The notes: generated by a model not told the origin, from the sequence alone. DNA of 8,558 nucleotides from an uncultured Oscillospiraceae bacterium (GCA_900752305.1 CAADUV010000026.1:1-8558), one strand, 5' to 3'. Positions 1 to 7,122 are shown, counted from the first letter of the stretch. Numbers and translations: made by a program.

Positions 1-256
1 GCAGCAGGAGCTGGGTCATCATAGCGCCGATGCGTTTGTTCCCGTCCAGGAAGGCGTGGTTGGAGGCCAGGCCATAGCCGAGCCGGGCGATTTTTTCCAC
101 ATCGGTCTGGAAAAGTTCCTGCCCGCCGAAGGACTGAAAGGGCGCCGCCAGAGCGGCCTCCAGACCAGCTCGGTCACGCAGTCCGTCCATCCCGCCGGAG
201 GCGGCGATGACCCGGCTGTGGATCAAAATGACATCCTCTGCTGTAACTGCTCTCAT
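1..256 (-). CDS. doc: Doc/Fic-family toxin (death-on-curing type), 3' end cut by window edge
   Basis: The first 85 residues of a Doc-like protein are visible; the rest lies beyond the left edge. Doc proteins are usually about 125 residues, so roughly 40 are missing. The family signature HAFLDGNKR lies at residues 67-75 and matches the Fic-fold active-site motif in its Doc form (HxFxDxNKR), with Lys where AMP-transferring Fic enzymes have Gly. The upstream helices (AEDVILIHSRVI, then GLRDRAGLEAAL) are also typical of the family. The best-known member, phage P1 Doc, is a kinase that phosphorylates EF-Tu and stops translation; the same activity here is inferred from the motif. The ATG shares four bases with the stop codon of the upstream small gene (ATGA), and an AGAGGAT ribosome binding site lies inside that gene, so translation is probably coupled. 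The family call is fairly secure; the exact activity is not. Confidence 0.85.
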   Translation of the reverse strand, partial: MRAVTAEDVILIHSRVIAASGGMDGLRDRAGLEAALAAPFQSFGGQELFQTDVEKIARLGYGLASNHAFLDGNKRIGAMMTQLLL

Positions 257-387
257 TGTGCCATCCTCTCGTAATCCAAAGCAAATTCCGCCAACAGCGC
301 ATCGGCATCCGCCAGCATCTGTTCCTGAGAGAGGGGGGCGGACGGTTCCGGTGCGGCAGGGGGAAGGGAGTTCTTTGTTTGCTCCAT
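253..387 (-). CDS. Small protein upstream of Doc, candidate antitoxin (44 aa)
   Basis: A 44-residue acidic protein begins with MEQTKNS and ends in LLAEFALDYERMAQ. A perfect AGGAGG at 395-400, seven bases ahead, fixes the ATG at 387; the upstream in-frame extension to 471 would run through the tRNA terminator and is not credible. The first half is rich in Pro, Ala and Ser and is probably disordered. The second half (from about residue 19) looks like one amphipathic helix. Its stop overlaps the toxin start by four bases, the usual layout of a type II antitoxin-toxin pair. I do not recognise a Phd DNA-binding domain; the protein is too short for one. I also see no [S/T]xxxE[G/N] inhibitory motif of Fic-inhibiting antitoxins. 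The antitoxin role therefore rests only on position and coupling. Confidence 0.6.
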   Translation of the reverse strand: MEQTKNSLPPAAPEPSAPLSQEQMLADADALLAEFALDYERMAQ

Positions 388-394
388 AACAATG

Positions 395-400
395 CCTCCT
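395..400 (-). promoter_or_regulatory. Ribosome binding site of the candidate antitoxin
   Basis: AGGAGG on the minus strand, seven bases before the ATG at 387. It decides the start of the small gene. No convincing -35/-10 pair lies between the tRNA terminator and this site. Confidence 0.75.
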
Positions 401-423
401 AATAGGGTGAAACTCGTAACTGG

Positions 424-459
424 GAAAACAAACCCGGAAATCGCAACCGATTTCCGGGT
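424..459 (-). terminator. Intrinsic terminator of the tRNA-Arg gene
   Basis: A perfect 12-bp inverted repeat (432-443 with 448-459) closes a four-base loop. On the minus strand it is followed by TTGTTTT. It begins seven bases past the encoded CCA end of the tRNA. The plus-strand side has no T-run, so it works for the minus strand only. It lies between the tRNA and the toxin-antitoxin pair. Confidence 0.88.
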
Positions 460-465
460 CTGCGC

Positions 466-542
466 TGGCACCCCCGGCGAGACTCGAACTCACTACGTTC
501 CGCTTAGGAGGCGGACCCTCTATCCAGGTGAGGTACGGGGGC
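466..542 (-). tRNA. tRNA-Arg, anticodon CCU
   Basis: A complete cloverleaf can be folded on the minus strand. The 7-bp acceptor stem (GCCCCCG with CGGGGGT, ending in a G-U pair) is followed by discriminator G and an encoded CCA at 468-466. The D arm is CCTC/GAGG with GG in the loop. The anticodon arm is TCCGC/GCGGA around loop CTCCTAA, which puts anticodon CCT at 508-506. The variable loop has five bases, and the T arm has loop TTCGAGT. The body is 74 nt plus CCA. The tRNA reads the rare arginine codon AGG. tRNA-Arg(CCU) genes are known integration sites for mobile elements; I see no second copy of its 3' end in this window. Confidence 0.96.
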
Positions 543-605
543 TTGTGGAAAATTTGGGTGGACAGGCTGGGAAAAACAGCAAAAACCAAAGGCCAAACTC
601 AATTC

Positions 606-634
606 AGTTTACCTGAATGTGCTGATTTTGTCAA
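606..634 (-). promoter_or_regulatory. Promoter of tRNA-Arg
   Basis: On the minus strand a perfect TTGACA (634-629) is followed after 17 bases by TAAACT (611-606). Transcription would start near 599, about 57 nt before the mature tRNA end at 542, leaving a leader for 5' processing. It is arranged back-to-back with the typA promoter. Confidence 0.7.
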
Positions 635-652
635 TAAGATGGTCAAATAAGG

Positions 653-680
653 TTGCTATTTGGCTGAGACGGTATATAAT
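653..680 (+). promoter_or_regulatory. Promoter of typA
   Basis: TTGCTA (653-658) is separated by 16 bases from a perfect TATAAT (675-680). The predicted start near 687 gives an mRNA leader of about 105 nt before the ATG at 793. Confidence 0.7.
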
Positions 681-707
681 AGACAAGGTTGTTTTTTAGA
701 GAAATGG

Positions 708-790
708 ACAGGGTTTCGGCTAAGCTGCTGCCCTGTGTGGATCATTTGAGTATGTTTTTATAAGAGTTTTTAGAGAAGTGAGGTAGCCTC
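708..790 (+). promoter_or_regulatory. Structured 5' leader of typA with a ribosome binding site inside a small hairpin
   Basis: Two inverted repeats are visible. ACAGGG (708-713) can pair with CCCTGT (731-736), with a smaller inner stem CGGC/GCTG (717-720 with 724-727). Near the start codon, GAGG (780-783) can pair with CCTC (787-790) over a three-base loop. That GAGG is the likely Shine-Dalgarno sequence, nine bases before the ATG. The second hairpin is short, so any control it gives would be mild. Stability was judged by eye only. Confidence 0.4.
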
Positions 791-792
791 CC

Positions 793-2619
793 ATGCAACA
801 GTCGAAACTGAGAAATATCGCCATCATCGCCCACGTTGACCACGGCAAGACCACCCTAGTGGATGCCATGCTCCAGCAGAGCGGTGTGTACCGAGATAAC
901 CAGGCGGTGGTAGAGCGCGTGATGGACTCCGGTGACCTGGAGCGGGAACGTGGCATCACCATCCTGGCTAAGAACACCGCCGTCACCTATGGCGATACCA
1001 AGATCAACATTGTGGATACTCCGGGCCATGCGGACTTCGGCGGCGAAGTGGAACGCATCCTGAAGATGGTCAACGGCGTTATCCTGTTGGTAGACGCTGC
1101 GGAAGGCCCCATGCCTCAGACCCGTTTCGTCCTCAGCCGTGCCCTGGAGCTGGGCCACCGCGTCATCGTCGTGGTCAATAAGATCGACCGCCCCGACCAG
1201 CGTGTCCACGAGGTCATCGACGAAGTCTTGGAGCTGCTGCTGGATCTGGACGCCAACGAGGAACAGCTGGACTCTCCCATCCTGTTCTGTTCCGCCCGCG
1301 CCGGTGTGGCCTCTAAGGATCCCGATGTCATGGGCACCGACCTGAAGCCGCTGTTCGAGACCATCCTGGACTACATCCCCGCTCCCGAAGTCGACCTGGA
1401 CGCACCCTTCCAGATGCTGGTCTCCTCCATCGACTACAATGAATTTGTGGGTCGTATCGCCGTCGGTCGCATCGAACGGGGCTGCATCAAGCAGAACCAG
1501 GAGATTCAGGTCTGCAATTACCATGACCCGGACGCCGTGAGCAAGAAGTTCAAGGCCACTTCCATCTTTGAATACGACGGACTGAAGCGGGTACCGGTCA
1601 CCGAAGTGGAAGCCGGCAACATCATCGCCATGTCCGGCATCGGCGACATCACCATCGGCGACACCATTTGCGCCCCCGAACAGGTGGAGCCCCTGGAATT
1701 TGTCAAGGTCTCCGCCCCCACCATGGAGATGACCTTCTCCGTCAACGACAGCCCCTTCGCAGGCCGGGACGGCAAGTTCGTCACCTCTCGTCAGATCCGT
1801 GACCGCCTCTTCCGGGAGCTGCTCAAGGACGTGTCCATTCGCGTCACTGAAGTGGAAGATTCCACCGACAGCTTCAACGTGGCCGGCCGCGGCGAAATGC
1901 ACCTGTCCATCCTCATCGAGACCATGCGCCGTGAGGGCTATGAATTTCAGGTCTCTCCCCCTCGTGTCTTGATGCGTGTCATTGACGGCGTTAAGTGCGA
2001 GCCTGTGGAAAGATTGGTGGTGGACGTGCCCCAGGACTACGTGGGCAGCGTCATCGACCAGCTGAATATCCGCAAGGGTGAATTGCAGAACATGAACCCG
2101 GTGGGCAGCCGCATGAAGATCGACTACCTGATCCCCTCCCGTGGCCTGTTCGGTTATCGGAACGAGTTCCTGACCGCAACCAAGGGCGAAGGCATCATGG
2201 CTTCCGTTTTTGACTCCTATGCACCCTACAAGGGCGATGTGGACCGCCGCAATACCGGTTCCCTGATCTCCTACGAGACTGGCGTGGCCAGCAGCTACGG
2301 CCTGTTCAACGCCCAGCAGCGTGGTACCCTGCTCATTGGCGCCGGTGTGGACGTCTACGAGGGCATGATTGTGGGCGTCAACCCCAAGAATGAGGATATG
2401 CCGGTCAACGTGTGCAAAAAGAAGCAGCTGACCAATACCCGTGCGTCCGGCAGCGATGACGCCCTGCGTCTGGTGCCGCCCAAGCAGATGAGCCTGGAAC
2501 AGTGCCTGGAATTCTTGGGCGACGACGAATTGTTGGAGGTCACCCCCCAGCATCTGCGCCTGCGCAAGCGGATTTTGTCCAATGACCTGCGCATGAAGAC
2601 CACCCACAAAAAGAAATAA
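793..2619 (+). CDS. typA: Translational GTPase TypA/BipA
   Basis: A 608-residue protein of the EF-G-like translation GTPase family, essentially the length of E. coli BipA (607). All G motifs are present: G1 AHVDHGKTT (13-21), G2 RGITI (53-57), G3 DTPGH (75-79) with the catalytic His79, G4 NKID (129-132) and G5 SARAG (167-171). A beta-barrel domain II, two EF-G-like alpha/beta domains and the TypA-specific C-terminal domain (about 480-608, with [12 protein letters not shown] and [11 protein letters not shown]) follow. TypA binds ribosomes and supports 50S assembly and growth at low temperature or under stress in studied bacteria. The start is supported by GAGGT nine bases upstream and by alignment of the GTPase domain to residue 1. 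The gene has its own promoter and terminator and appears to be a single-gene transcript. Codon third positions are rich in C and G. A long minus-strand open frame covering it is a shadow of that bias. Confidence 0.98.
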   Translation: MQQSKLRNIAIIAHVDHGKTTLVDAMLQQSGVYRDNQAVVERVMDSGDLERERGITILAKNTAVTYGDTKINIVDTPGHADFGGEVERILKMVNGVILLVDAAEGPMPQTRFVLSRALELGHRVIVVVNKIDRPDQRVHEVIDEVLELLLDLDANEEQLDSPILFCSARAGVASKDPDVMGTDLKPLFETILDYIPAPEVDLDAPFQMLVSSIDYNEFVGRIAVGRIERGCIKQNQEIQVCNYHDPDAVSKKFKATSIFEYDGLKRVPVTEVEAGNIIAMSGIGDITIGDTICAPEQVEPLEFVKVSAPTMEMTFSVNDSPFAGRDGKFVTSRQIRDRLFRELLKDVSIRVTEVEDSTDSFNVAGRGEMHLSILIETMRREGYEFQVSPPRVLMRVIDGVKCEPVERLVVDVPQDYVGSVIDQLNIRKGELQNMNPVGSRMKIDYLIPSRGLFGYRNEFLTATKGEGIMASVFDSYAPYKGDVDRRNTGSLISYETGVASSYGLFNAQQRGTLLIGAGVDVYEGMIVGVNPKNEDMPVNVCKKKQLTNTRASGSDDALRLVPPKQMSLEQCLEFLGDDELLEVTPQHLRLRKRILSNDLRMKTTHKKK

Positions 2620-2672
2620 AAAAATACACAAGGCTGTGGAAAATTATCACCTCTGCCTGGCGAAAAACTGTG

Positions 2673-2709
2673 AAAAAGACCGGAAACACACTGTTTTCGG
2701 TCTTTTTTT
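2673..2709 (+). terminator. Intrinsic terminator of typA
   Basis: The left arm 2673-2686 (AAAAAGACCG then GAAA) pairs with 2694-2707 around the seven-base loop CACACTG, with one G-U pair. A run of seven T (2703-2709) forms its tail. It begins 54 bases after the typA stop. Confidence 0.9.
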
Positions 2710-3030
2710 GATGACTGGGTAAAAAAGACAGAAGAAAAGGCCGGCATAGCCTTGAAATTTGGTGAATACGCATAAGACGACTCCAGCACCGGCAGGGGTC
2801 AAAAAAAGAAGCAAAAAAACGGGCAAAGAAAACCCTGAAATGGGGGAAAAAGGGCCGTTGAACGAGGTGATTTTGGTAATTTTAAATACGAGTTAATTGG
2901 ACGTGGCTTCGCCAGGAAAAAAGTTGACATTACAAGCCGTTTCAGAAAGCAGTTGACAAGACCGAAAAGCGCTCAGAAAATTGAAGTCATGATGCAAAAT
3001 TGTGCAAAATGACGAAAATAGAAAATGAGG
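2710..3030 (+). other. AT-rich non-coding region upstream of adhE
   Basis: I see no credible gene here on either strand; the overlapping minus-strand frames lack ribosome binding sites and family features. The region is purine-rich, with many short A-runs. AAGGC/GCCTT (around 2738-2754) could make a weak hairpin that, read on the minus strand, is followed by T-rich sequence. A small TGGC-TTC-GCCA hairpin lies near 2904-2914. The 3' half carries two GTTGACA motifs and a near-repeat of TGCAAAAT at about 2994-3010. I looked for a Rex (NADH-sensing repressor) operator of the TTGTTAA-N4-TTAACAA type, common for adhE control in Clostridia, and did not find a clear one. Confidence 0.5.
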
Positions 3031-3036
3031 TTGACA
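2923..3036 (+). repeat. Three direct copies of GTTGACA upstream of adhE
   Basis: Identical heptamers lie at 2923-2929, 2952-2958 and 3030-3036. Each contains the perfect -35 hexamer TTGACA. The third pairs with the main adhE -10. The second has a possible -10 (GAAAAT, 2976-2981) at 17 bases. The first has none. They could be tandem promoters or a repeated regulator site. Confidence 0.5.
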
Positions 3037-3060
3037 AAACGACCTAAAATCCAGTAATAT
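3031..3060 (+). promoter_or_regulatory. Likely main promoter of adhE
   Basis: A perfect TTGACA (3031-3036) and TAATAT (3055-3060) are separated by 18 bases in AT-rich DNA. Transcription would start near 3067, giving a leader of about 129 nt. The heavily biased codon use of the gene fits a strong promoter. Confidence 0.65.
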
Positions 3061-3066
3061 AGGTAG

Positions 3067-3195
3067 CGAAGGATATGCGAATTGACGAACTTGTAACAGA
3101 CGGGGTAAGGGCCGTCTGTGAGGGTTGTACATTCGTTTCCGAAACGGGATTTTTATCCCAAGTCCAACAACAGTTATTTTCAGAAAGGGGTCATT
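3067..3195 (+). promoter_or_regulatory. Structured 5' leader of adhE
   Basis: Three inverted repeats follow one another. ACAGACGG (3096-3103) pairs perfectly with CCGTCTGT (3112-3119). CGTTTC (3134-3139) mirrors GAAACG (3141-3146) around one base, more like a protein-binding dyad than a hairpin. GGGAT (3146-3150) can pair with ATCCC (3155-3159) over TTTT. None has a terminator T-run. The Shine-Dalgarno AAGGGG (3185-3190) lies five bases before the ATG at 3196. I cannot match the leader to a known riboswitch class. Confidence 0.45.
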
Positions 3196-3206
3196 ATGGC
3201 AGATAA
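3075..3206 (+). CDS. Possible 43-aa upstream ORF overlapping the adhE start (doubtful)
   Basis: An uninterrupted frame begins with MRIDELVTDG at 3075, inside the adhE leader. It ends at TAA 3204-3206, overlapping the first codons of adhE by 11 bases in another frame. GAAGG lies only two bases before the ATG, too close for a normal ribosome binding site; AGGT at 3061-3064 is better spaced but lies upstream of the predicted transcript start. An open frame of this size could arise by chance. If translated, it would unfold the 3096-3119 hairpin and could couple to adhE. I do not recognise the peptide. Confidence 0.18.
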   Translation: MRIDELVTDGVRAVCEGCTFVSETGFLSQVQQQLFSERGHYGR

Positions 3207-5931
3207 AAAGTTTGACAAGATTAATTCTGTAGAAGCTCTGGAAGCCAAGCTGGTTGAGATCAGAGCAGCTGAAGAAATCTGGGCTACTTTCCCTCAGGAA
3301 AAGGTTGACGCAATCTGCGAAGCAGCAGCAATGGCAGCTGACAAGATGCGTATTCCTCTGGCAAAGATGGCACACGAAGAAACCAAGGCTGGTATCGTAG
3401 TTGATAAGATCACCAAGAACAACTACGCTGCAGAACACGTTTGGAACCATATGCGTCATGCTAAGACTTGTGACATTATCGAAGAAAACAAGTCCTTCGG
3501 CACCAAGCGCGTTGCTTCCCCCATCGGTGTTATCGGCGGTATCGTTCCTACCACCAACCCCACCTCCACCACCATCTTCAAGATTCTGATCTCCCTGAAG
3601 ACCAGAAACGCTATCGTCATCAGCCCGCATCCCAAGGCTAAGAACTGCACCATCCGCGCAGCTCAGATCATGAAGGAAGCAGCTGAAGCAGCAGGCCTGC
3701 CCCAGCACATCATCTCCTGGATTGAAGAGCCCTCCCTGGATATGTCCGCTCTGCTGATGAAGGAAGTCGACCTGATCCTGGCTACCGGCGGCGAAGGCAT
3801 GGTTCGTTCCGCATACTCCTCCGGTACCCCCGCTATCGGCGTTGGCCCCGGTAACTGTAACGTTATCATCGACGACAGCTGCGACATCCGTACCGCTGTT
3901 GCTTCCATCATCCACTCCAAGACCTTCGATAACGGCATGATCTGCGCTACCGAACAGCATGTCACTATCCTGGAAAGCATCTACGACGAAGTCAAGGCTG
4001 AGTTCGCAAACAGCCGTTGCTACTTCCTGAACAAGGACGAAGCTGACAAGGTCGCAAAGGTCTTCTTCAATGCTAAGACTCACGGCGTTAACGCCAACGC
4101 TTTCGGCCGCTCCGTCCTGCAGCTGGCTGAAATGGCAGGCATCACTGTTCCCGAAGACACCAAGGTTATGATCTGCGAGACCGACGACACCAGCCACGAC
4201 AACGCATGGGCAAACGAAAAGCTGTGCCCGCTGCTCGGCATGTACAAGGCAAAGAACTTCGACGAAGCTCTGGACATCTGCGCTAAGCTGGTCTTCGAAG
4301 GCGGCGCTGGCCATTCCGCAGCTATGTACTGCGATCCCACTGACAACGAAAAGATCGATCGTTTCGCACTGCGCATGAAGGCAGCTCGTATCCTGATCAA
4401 CACCCCGACCTGCTTCGGTGGTATCGGCGATCTGTACAACTTCGACATCGCTCCTTCTCTGACTCTGGGCCCGGGCTCCTGGGGCAAGTCTTCCTTCGCT
4501 GGCCAGACCAACTATCAGCAGCTGCTGAACATCAAGACCGTGGCCATCAGAAAAGAAAACATGCTGTGGTTGCAGCTGCCCAAGAAGGTTTACTTCAAGA
4601 CCGGTTGTACTCCCGTTGCTCTGAAGGAACTGTATGAAGTCTATGGCTTCAAGAGAGCTTTCTTCATCACCGACGCTGTCCTGTTCAAGCTCGGCGCTAT
4701 CGACGAAATGAAGGCACAGCTGGAATCCAACGGCATCAGAACCGCTGAATTCTTCGACATCCGTGTCGACCCCCAGATCCAGGACGCTATGAAGGGTCTG
4801 CCCAAGATGCATGAGTTCGAACCCGATGTCATCATCGCTGTGGGCGGCGGTTCCGCAATCGATACCGCAAAGATCATGTGGATCATGTATGAGCATCCCG
4901 AAGAAAAGTTCCTCGACATGGCTACCGTCTTTATCGATATCCGTAAGAGAGTTCGTTTCATGCCTCAGATGGGCAAGAAGGCTAAGCTGGTCTGCATCCC
5001 CACCACTGCTGGTACTGGTTCCGAATGTACTCCCTTCACCATCATCTCTGACGCTAACACCGGCATGAAGTGGCCTCTGATCGGCTACGAAATGATGCCC
5101 GAAATGGCTGTCATCGATGCTGACAACATGATGGGTCTGCCCCCCAAGGCTACTCAGGCTTCCGGCTATGACGTGCTGACCCACGCTGTCGAAGCTTATG
5201 TCTCCCTGTTCGCAACCGATTACACCAATGGTTTCGCAAAGACCGCTACCAAGATGGTATTTGATTGGCTGCCCAGAGCTTACAGAAGCGCATTCGCAGA
5301 TGCTAAGCCCGATCCCGAAGCACGTCAGAAGATGGCCGACGCTTCCGCAATCGCTGGTATCGCATTCGCAAACGCTATGCTGGGTATCAACCACTCCCTG
5401 TCCCACAAGGTCGGCGGCTGGTTCCACATTCCTCATGGTACTGCAAACGCTCTGATGTTCACCACCGTCTGCAAGTTCAATGCTAACCGCAAGCCCACCA
5501 AGATGGGTACCTTCTCTCAGTACAAGTATCCCCAGGCATTCGAACGCTATGTCGAACTGGCTGAGTACTGCGGCTTCAAGGGTAAGGACGACGATGAGAC
5601 CTTCGCAAACTGGATCAAGGCTGCTGAAGATCTGAAGAAGGCTGTTGACATTCCTGAGACCATTCAGGATTGGGGCGTTGACGAAAAGGCATTCCTGGAT
5701 GTCGTTGACAACATGTCTGAATGGGCATTCCACGATGCTTGCACCGGCTGCAACCCCGTCTATCCCACCTTCGAAGAACTGAAGGAATGCTACCTGCGCG
5801 CATACTATGGCGACAAGACCTTCGAAAAGCTGTATGCTGGCCAGAAGATCACCGTCAATGTGCCTCTGGAACGTCATGCCGATACTCCTGTCGCTTGCTC
5901 CGATCCTGCTCTGCTGGGCGGTTTCATGTAA
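3196..5931 (+). CDS. adhE: Bifunctional aldehyde-alcohol dehydrogenase AdhE
   Basis: A complete 911-residue AdhE, a little longer than the E. coli enzyme (891). It converts acetyl-CoA to acetaldehyde and then to ethanol, using two NADH, and so regenerates NAD+ in fermentation. The N-terminal acylating aldehyde dehydrogenase domain (about 1-445) has the nucleophile Cys250 in [14 protein letters not shown]. The linker (about 446-460) leads to the iron-dependent alcohol dehydrogenase domain (about 461-890). There the NAD-binding GGGSAID (550-556), PTTAGTGSE (602-610) and the iron ligands Asp659, His663, His733 and His747 are all present. A tail of about 20 residues ends in LLGGFM. The ATG at 3196 is chosen for its AAGGGG site and the family N-terminus; a GTG at 3118 in frame would add 26 unconserved residues. 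Codon use is highly biased (GCT/GCA, AAG, GAA, CTG), suggesting very high expression. AdhE proteins form helical filaments (spirosomes). Confidence 0.97.
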   Translation: MADKKFDKINSVEALEAKLVEIRAAEEIWATFPQEKVDAICEAAAMAADKMRIPLAKMAHEETKAGIVVDKITKNNYAAEHVWNHMRHAKTCDIIEENKSFGTKRVASPIGVIGGIVPTTNPTSTTIFKILISLKTRNAIVISPHPKAKNCTIRAAQIMKEAAEAAGLPQHIISWIEEPSLDMSALLMKEVDLILATGGEGMVRSAYSSGTPAIGVGPGNCNVIIDDSCDIRTAVASIIHSKTFDNGMICATEQHVTILESIYDEVKAEFANSRCYFLNKDEADKVAKVFFNAKTHGVNANAFGRSVLQLAEMAGITVPEDTKVMICETDDTSHDNAWANEKLCPLLGMYKAKNFDEALDICAKLVFEGGAGHSAAMYCDPTDNEKIDRFALRMKAARILINTPTCFGGIGDLYNFDIAPSLTLGPGSWGKSSFAGQTNYQQLLNIKTVAIRKENMLWLQLPKKVYFKTGCTPVALKELYEVYGFKRAFFITDAVLFKLGAIDEMKAQLESNGIRTAEFFDIRVDPQIQDAMKGLPKMHEFEPDVIIAVGGGSAIDTAKIMWIMYEHPEEKFLDMATVFIDIRKRVRFMPQMGKKAKLVCIPTTAGTGSECTPFTIISDANTGMKWPLIGYEMMPEMAVIDADNMMGLPPKATQASGYDVLTHAVEAYVSLFATDYTNGFAKTATKMVFDWLPRAYRSAFADAKPDPEARQKMADASAIAGIAFANAMLGINHSLSHKVGGWFHIPHGTANALMFTTVCKFNANRKPTKMGTFSQYKYPQAFERYVELAEYCGFKGKDDDETFANWIKAAEDLKKAVDIPETIQDWGVDEKAFLDVVDNMSEWAFHDACTGCNPVYPTFEELKECYLRAYYGDKTFEKLYAGQKITVNVPLERHADTPVACSDPALLGGFM

Positions 5932-6113
5932 TCGCGAGAGAACGGTATCATACATCTCTTATCGAACTTGCGAAAGTAAGCTAAATTAAGAGTATGCTTA
6001 TCACTTCTCTTAAACATTAAAAGAAGCCGATAACATATCGTAATTAAGGTGCGAGCCGAGACCTTTGCGGTATCGGCTCGCACAAATTACTTTATCCAGA
6101 CAAGGAGGCATAT
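5932..6113 (+). promoter_or_regulatory. adhE-adh intergenic region with competing hairpins
   Basis: No clear promoter or T-run terminator is visible in these 182 bases, so the two genes are probably co-transcribed. Several inverted repeats exclude one another. TTAAGAG (5986-5992) pairs with CTCTTAA (6007-6013). CGATA (6028-6032) pairs with TATCG (6036-6040). GTGCGAGCCGA (6049-6059) pairs perfectly with TCGGCTCGCAC (6073-6083). GCCGATA (6026-6032) can instead pair with TATCGGC (6071-6077), which would break the last two. A minimal open frame, MLITSLKH (5994-6020), lies in the first hairpin and has only a weak ribosome binding site. The layout resembles an attenuator or an mRNA-stabilising structure; which is unknown. 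Confidence 0.5.
6049..6083 (+). repeat. Strong GC-rich inverted repeat between adhE and the ADH-like gene
   Basis: An 11-bp perfect stem (6049-6059 with 6073-6083) has an inner ACC/GGT extension (6061-6063 with 6069-6071) and loop TTTGC. It is followed by AAATTACTTTA rather than a T-run, so it is not a standard terminator. It ends 18 bases before the AAGGAGG site of the next gene. Confidence 0.75.
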
Positions 6114-7037
6114 ATGAATTTGCTGAGAATTCCCCCTAAACTTTACTTCAAAAGAGGTTGTCTTCCTGTCGCTCTGCGCGAGATGAAGGAAGTCTATGAC
6201 CTGAATGGCGCATACATTATCACTTCTCCCGATCTGTTCAACAAGGGTGTTCTGCATGAAGCATCCAGCCTGCTGGAAAAGTCTGGCCTGGGCACTTGTG
6301 AATACTTCACCCTGGACAAGGAACTGACCGTTGACAACGTGAAGGCTGGCCTGCCCAAGATGCATGAGTTCGAACCCGACCTCATCGTTGGTATTGGTGA
6401 CGAAGCTGCCCTGAACGCTGCAAAGATTATGTGGTTGCTGTATGAGAATCCTGAAGCTGACCTGGCTGCACTGGCTGGCGGCGCAGCATTCCCCAAGCTC
6501 GGCACCAAGGCTAAGCTGGTCCTGATCCCCACCGCTGGCGGCACTGGCAGCGCTTGCGCTCCCTACGCTTCCATCCTGGACGGCGGCAAGAAGCTGCAGC
6601 TGAAGAACTATGACCTGCTGCCTCTGATGGCGGTTATCGATCCTCAGCTGGGTGACTATCAGGTTTCCGCTGACATCAAGGCAGATGGCTTGCTGGCTCT
6701 GAAGACCGCTATTGCTGCATACGTAGCACCTGCTAAGATTGATTATGCTCGTGGCTTTGCTATCGATGCTACTAACCTGGTCATCAAGAACCTAAAGGCA
6801 GCTATGGCTGGCGGCGAAAAGGCTCCCGATGCCTATGACGCAATCGCCAACGCTGTTACCATCGCTGGTATCTCCTATGCTTGCACGACTGGCATGGCTG
6901 ATCCCATGGATGCTGCTGCAAAGGTCGAAGATCTGGTGAAGGCTGACAAGGCTGCTGCTGATGAGCTGGCTGCACATTGCGGTCTGGCTGACGCTAAGGC
7001 TCTGGTCGCTGAATACGATAAGCTGGCTAAGCTGTAA
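6114..7037 (+). CDS. Stand-alone iron-ADH-like protein lacking metal and nucleotide-binding residues (probable pseudoenzyme)
   Basis: A 307-residue relative of the ADH half of AdhE. It aligns from its first Met to Met456 of the 911-aa AdhE upstream (PPKLYFKRGCLPVALREMKEVY against [22 protein letters not shown]), and PKMHEFEPD (81-89) is identical. Key residues are lost. GGGSAID has become GDEAALN (95-101), and PTTAGTGSE has become PTAGGTGSA (139-147). Iron ligands Asp659 and His663 correspond to Leu194 and Thr198, and His733 to Pro264. The region around His747 and the following 160 residues are replaced by a short Ala/Lys-rich helical end. Dehydrogenase activity is therefore unlikely. Yet the frame is intact, AAGGAGG stands five bases before the ATG, and codon use is as biased as in adhE, so it looks expressed and kept. 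A structural or regulatory AdhE partner is my inference; a decaying duplicate is the alternative. Confidence 0.85.
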   Translation: MNLLRIPPKLYFKRGCLPVALREMKEVYDLNGAYIITSPDLFNKGVLHEASSLLEKSGLGTCEYFTLDKELTVDNVKAGLPKMHEFEPDLIVGIGDEAALNAAKIMWLLYENPEADLAALAGGAAFPKLGTKAKLVLIPTAGGTGSACAPYASILDGGKKLQLKNYDLLPLMAVIDPQLGDYQVSADIKADGLLALKTAIAAYVAPAKIDYARGFAIDATNLVIKNLKAAMAGGEKAPDAYDAIANAVTIAGISYACTTGMADPMDAAAKVEDLVKADKAAADELAAHCGLADAKALVAEYDKLAKL

Positions 7038-7089
7038 TTCGATTTTCGAGTTGAAGGCAAACGCATAGCGTATTGTTGTAAGATAATCG

Positions 7090-7122
7090 AAGAGACTGTC
7101 GCTTTGCGACAGTCTCTTTTTT
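7090..7122 (+). terminator. Intrinsic terminator after the ADH-like gene
   Basis: A 13-bp perfect stem (7090-7102 with 7106-7118) with loop TTT is followed by a run of T to 7122. It starts 53 bases after the stop codon and probably ends the adhE-adh transcript. Confidence 0.92.

Noticed and set aside
388..471. Longer form of the small antitoxin gene starting at 471
   Set aside because: It would start inside the tRNA 3' end and cross the terminator hairpin; AGGAGG supports the ATG at 387.
466..542. Attachment site duplicate of the tRNA 3' end in the window
   Set aside because: I found no second copy of the T-arm/acceptor sequence, so integration cannot be shown from this window.
856..2631. 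591-aa open frame antisense to typA
   Set aside because: It lies almost entirely over a clear TypA gene, has no family features, and follows from the C/G-rich third positions of that gene.
2980..3060. Rex operator for redox control of adhE
   Set aside because: TTGTG and TGCAAAAT elements near 2994-3010 do not form the needed inverted repeat; no full consensus seen.
3118..3195. N-terminal extension of AdhE from GTG at 3118
   Set aside because: The added 26 residues are not AdhE-like and lie in the structured leader; the ATG at 3196 has a good ribosome binding site and the family N-terminus.
2893..5955. 1020-aa open frame antisense to adhE
   Set aside because: A remarkable length, but it mirrors the strongly biased codon use of adhE, has no recognisable domain and has no ribosome binding site that stands out.
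6049..6083. Strong hairpin after adhE as a Rho-independent terminator
   Set aside because: The stem is strong, but AAATTACTTTA follows instead of a T-run on the plus strand, and the minus strand has no T-run either.
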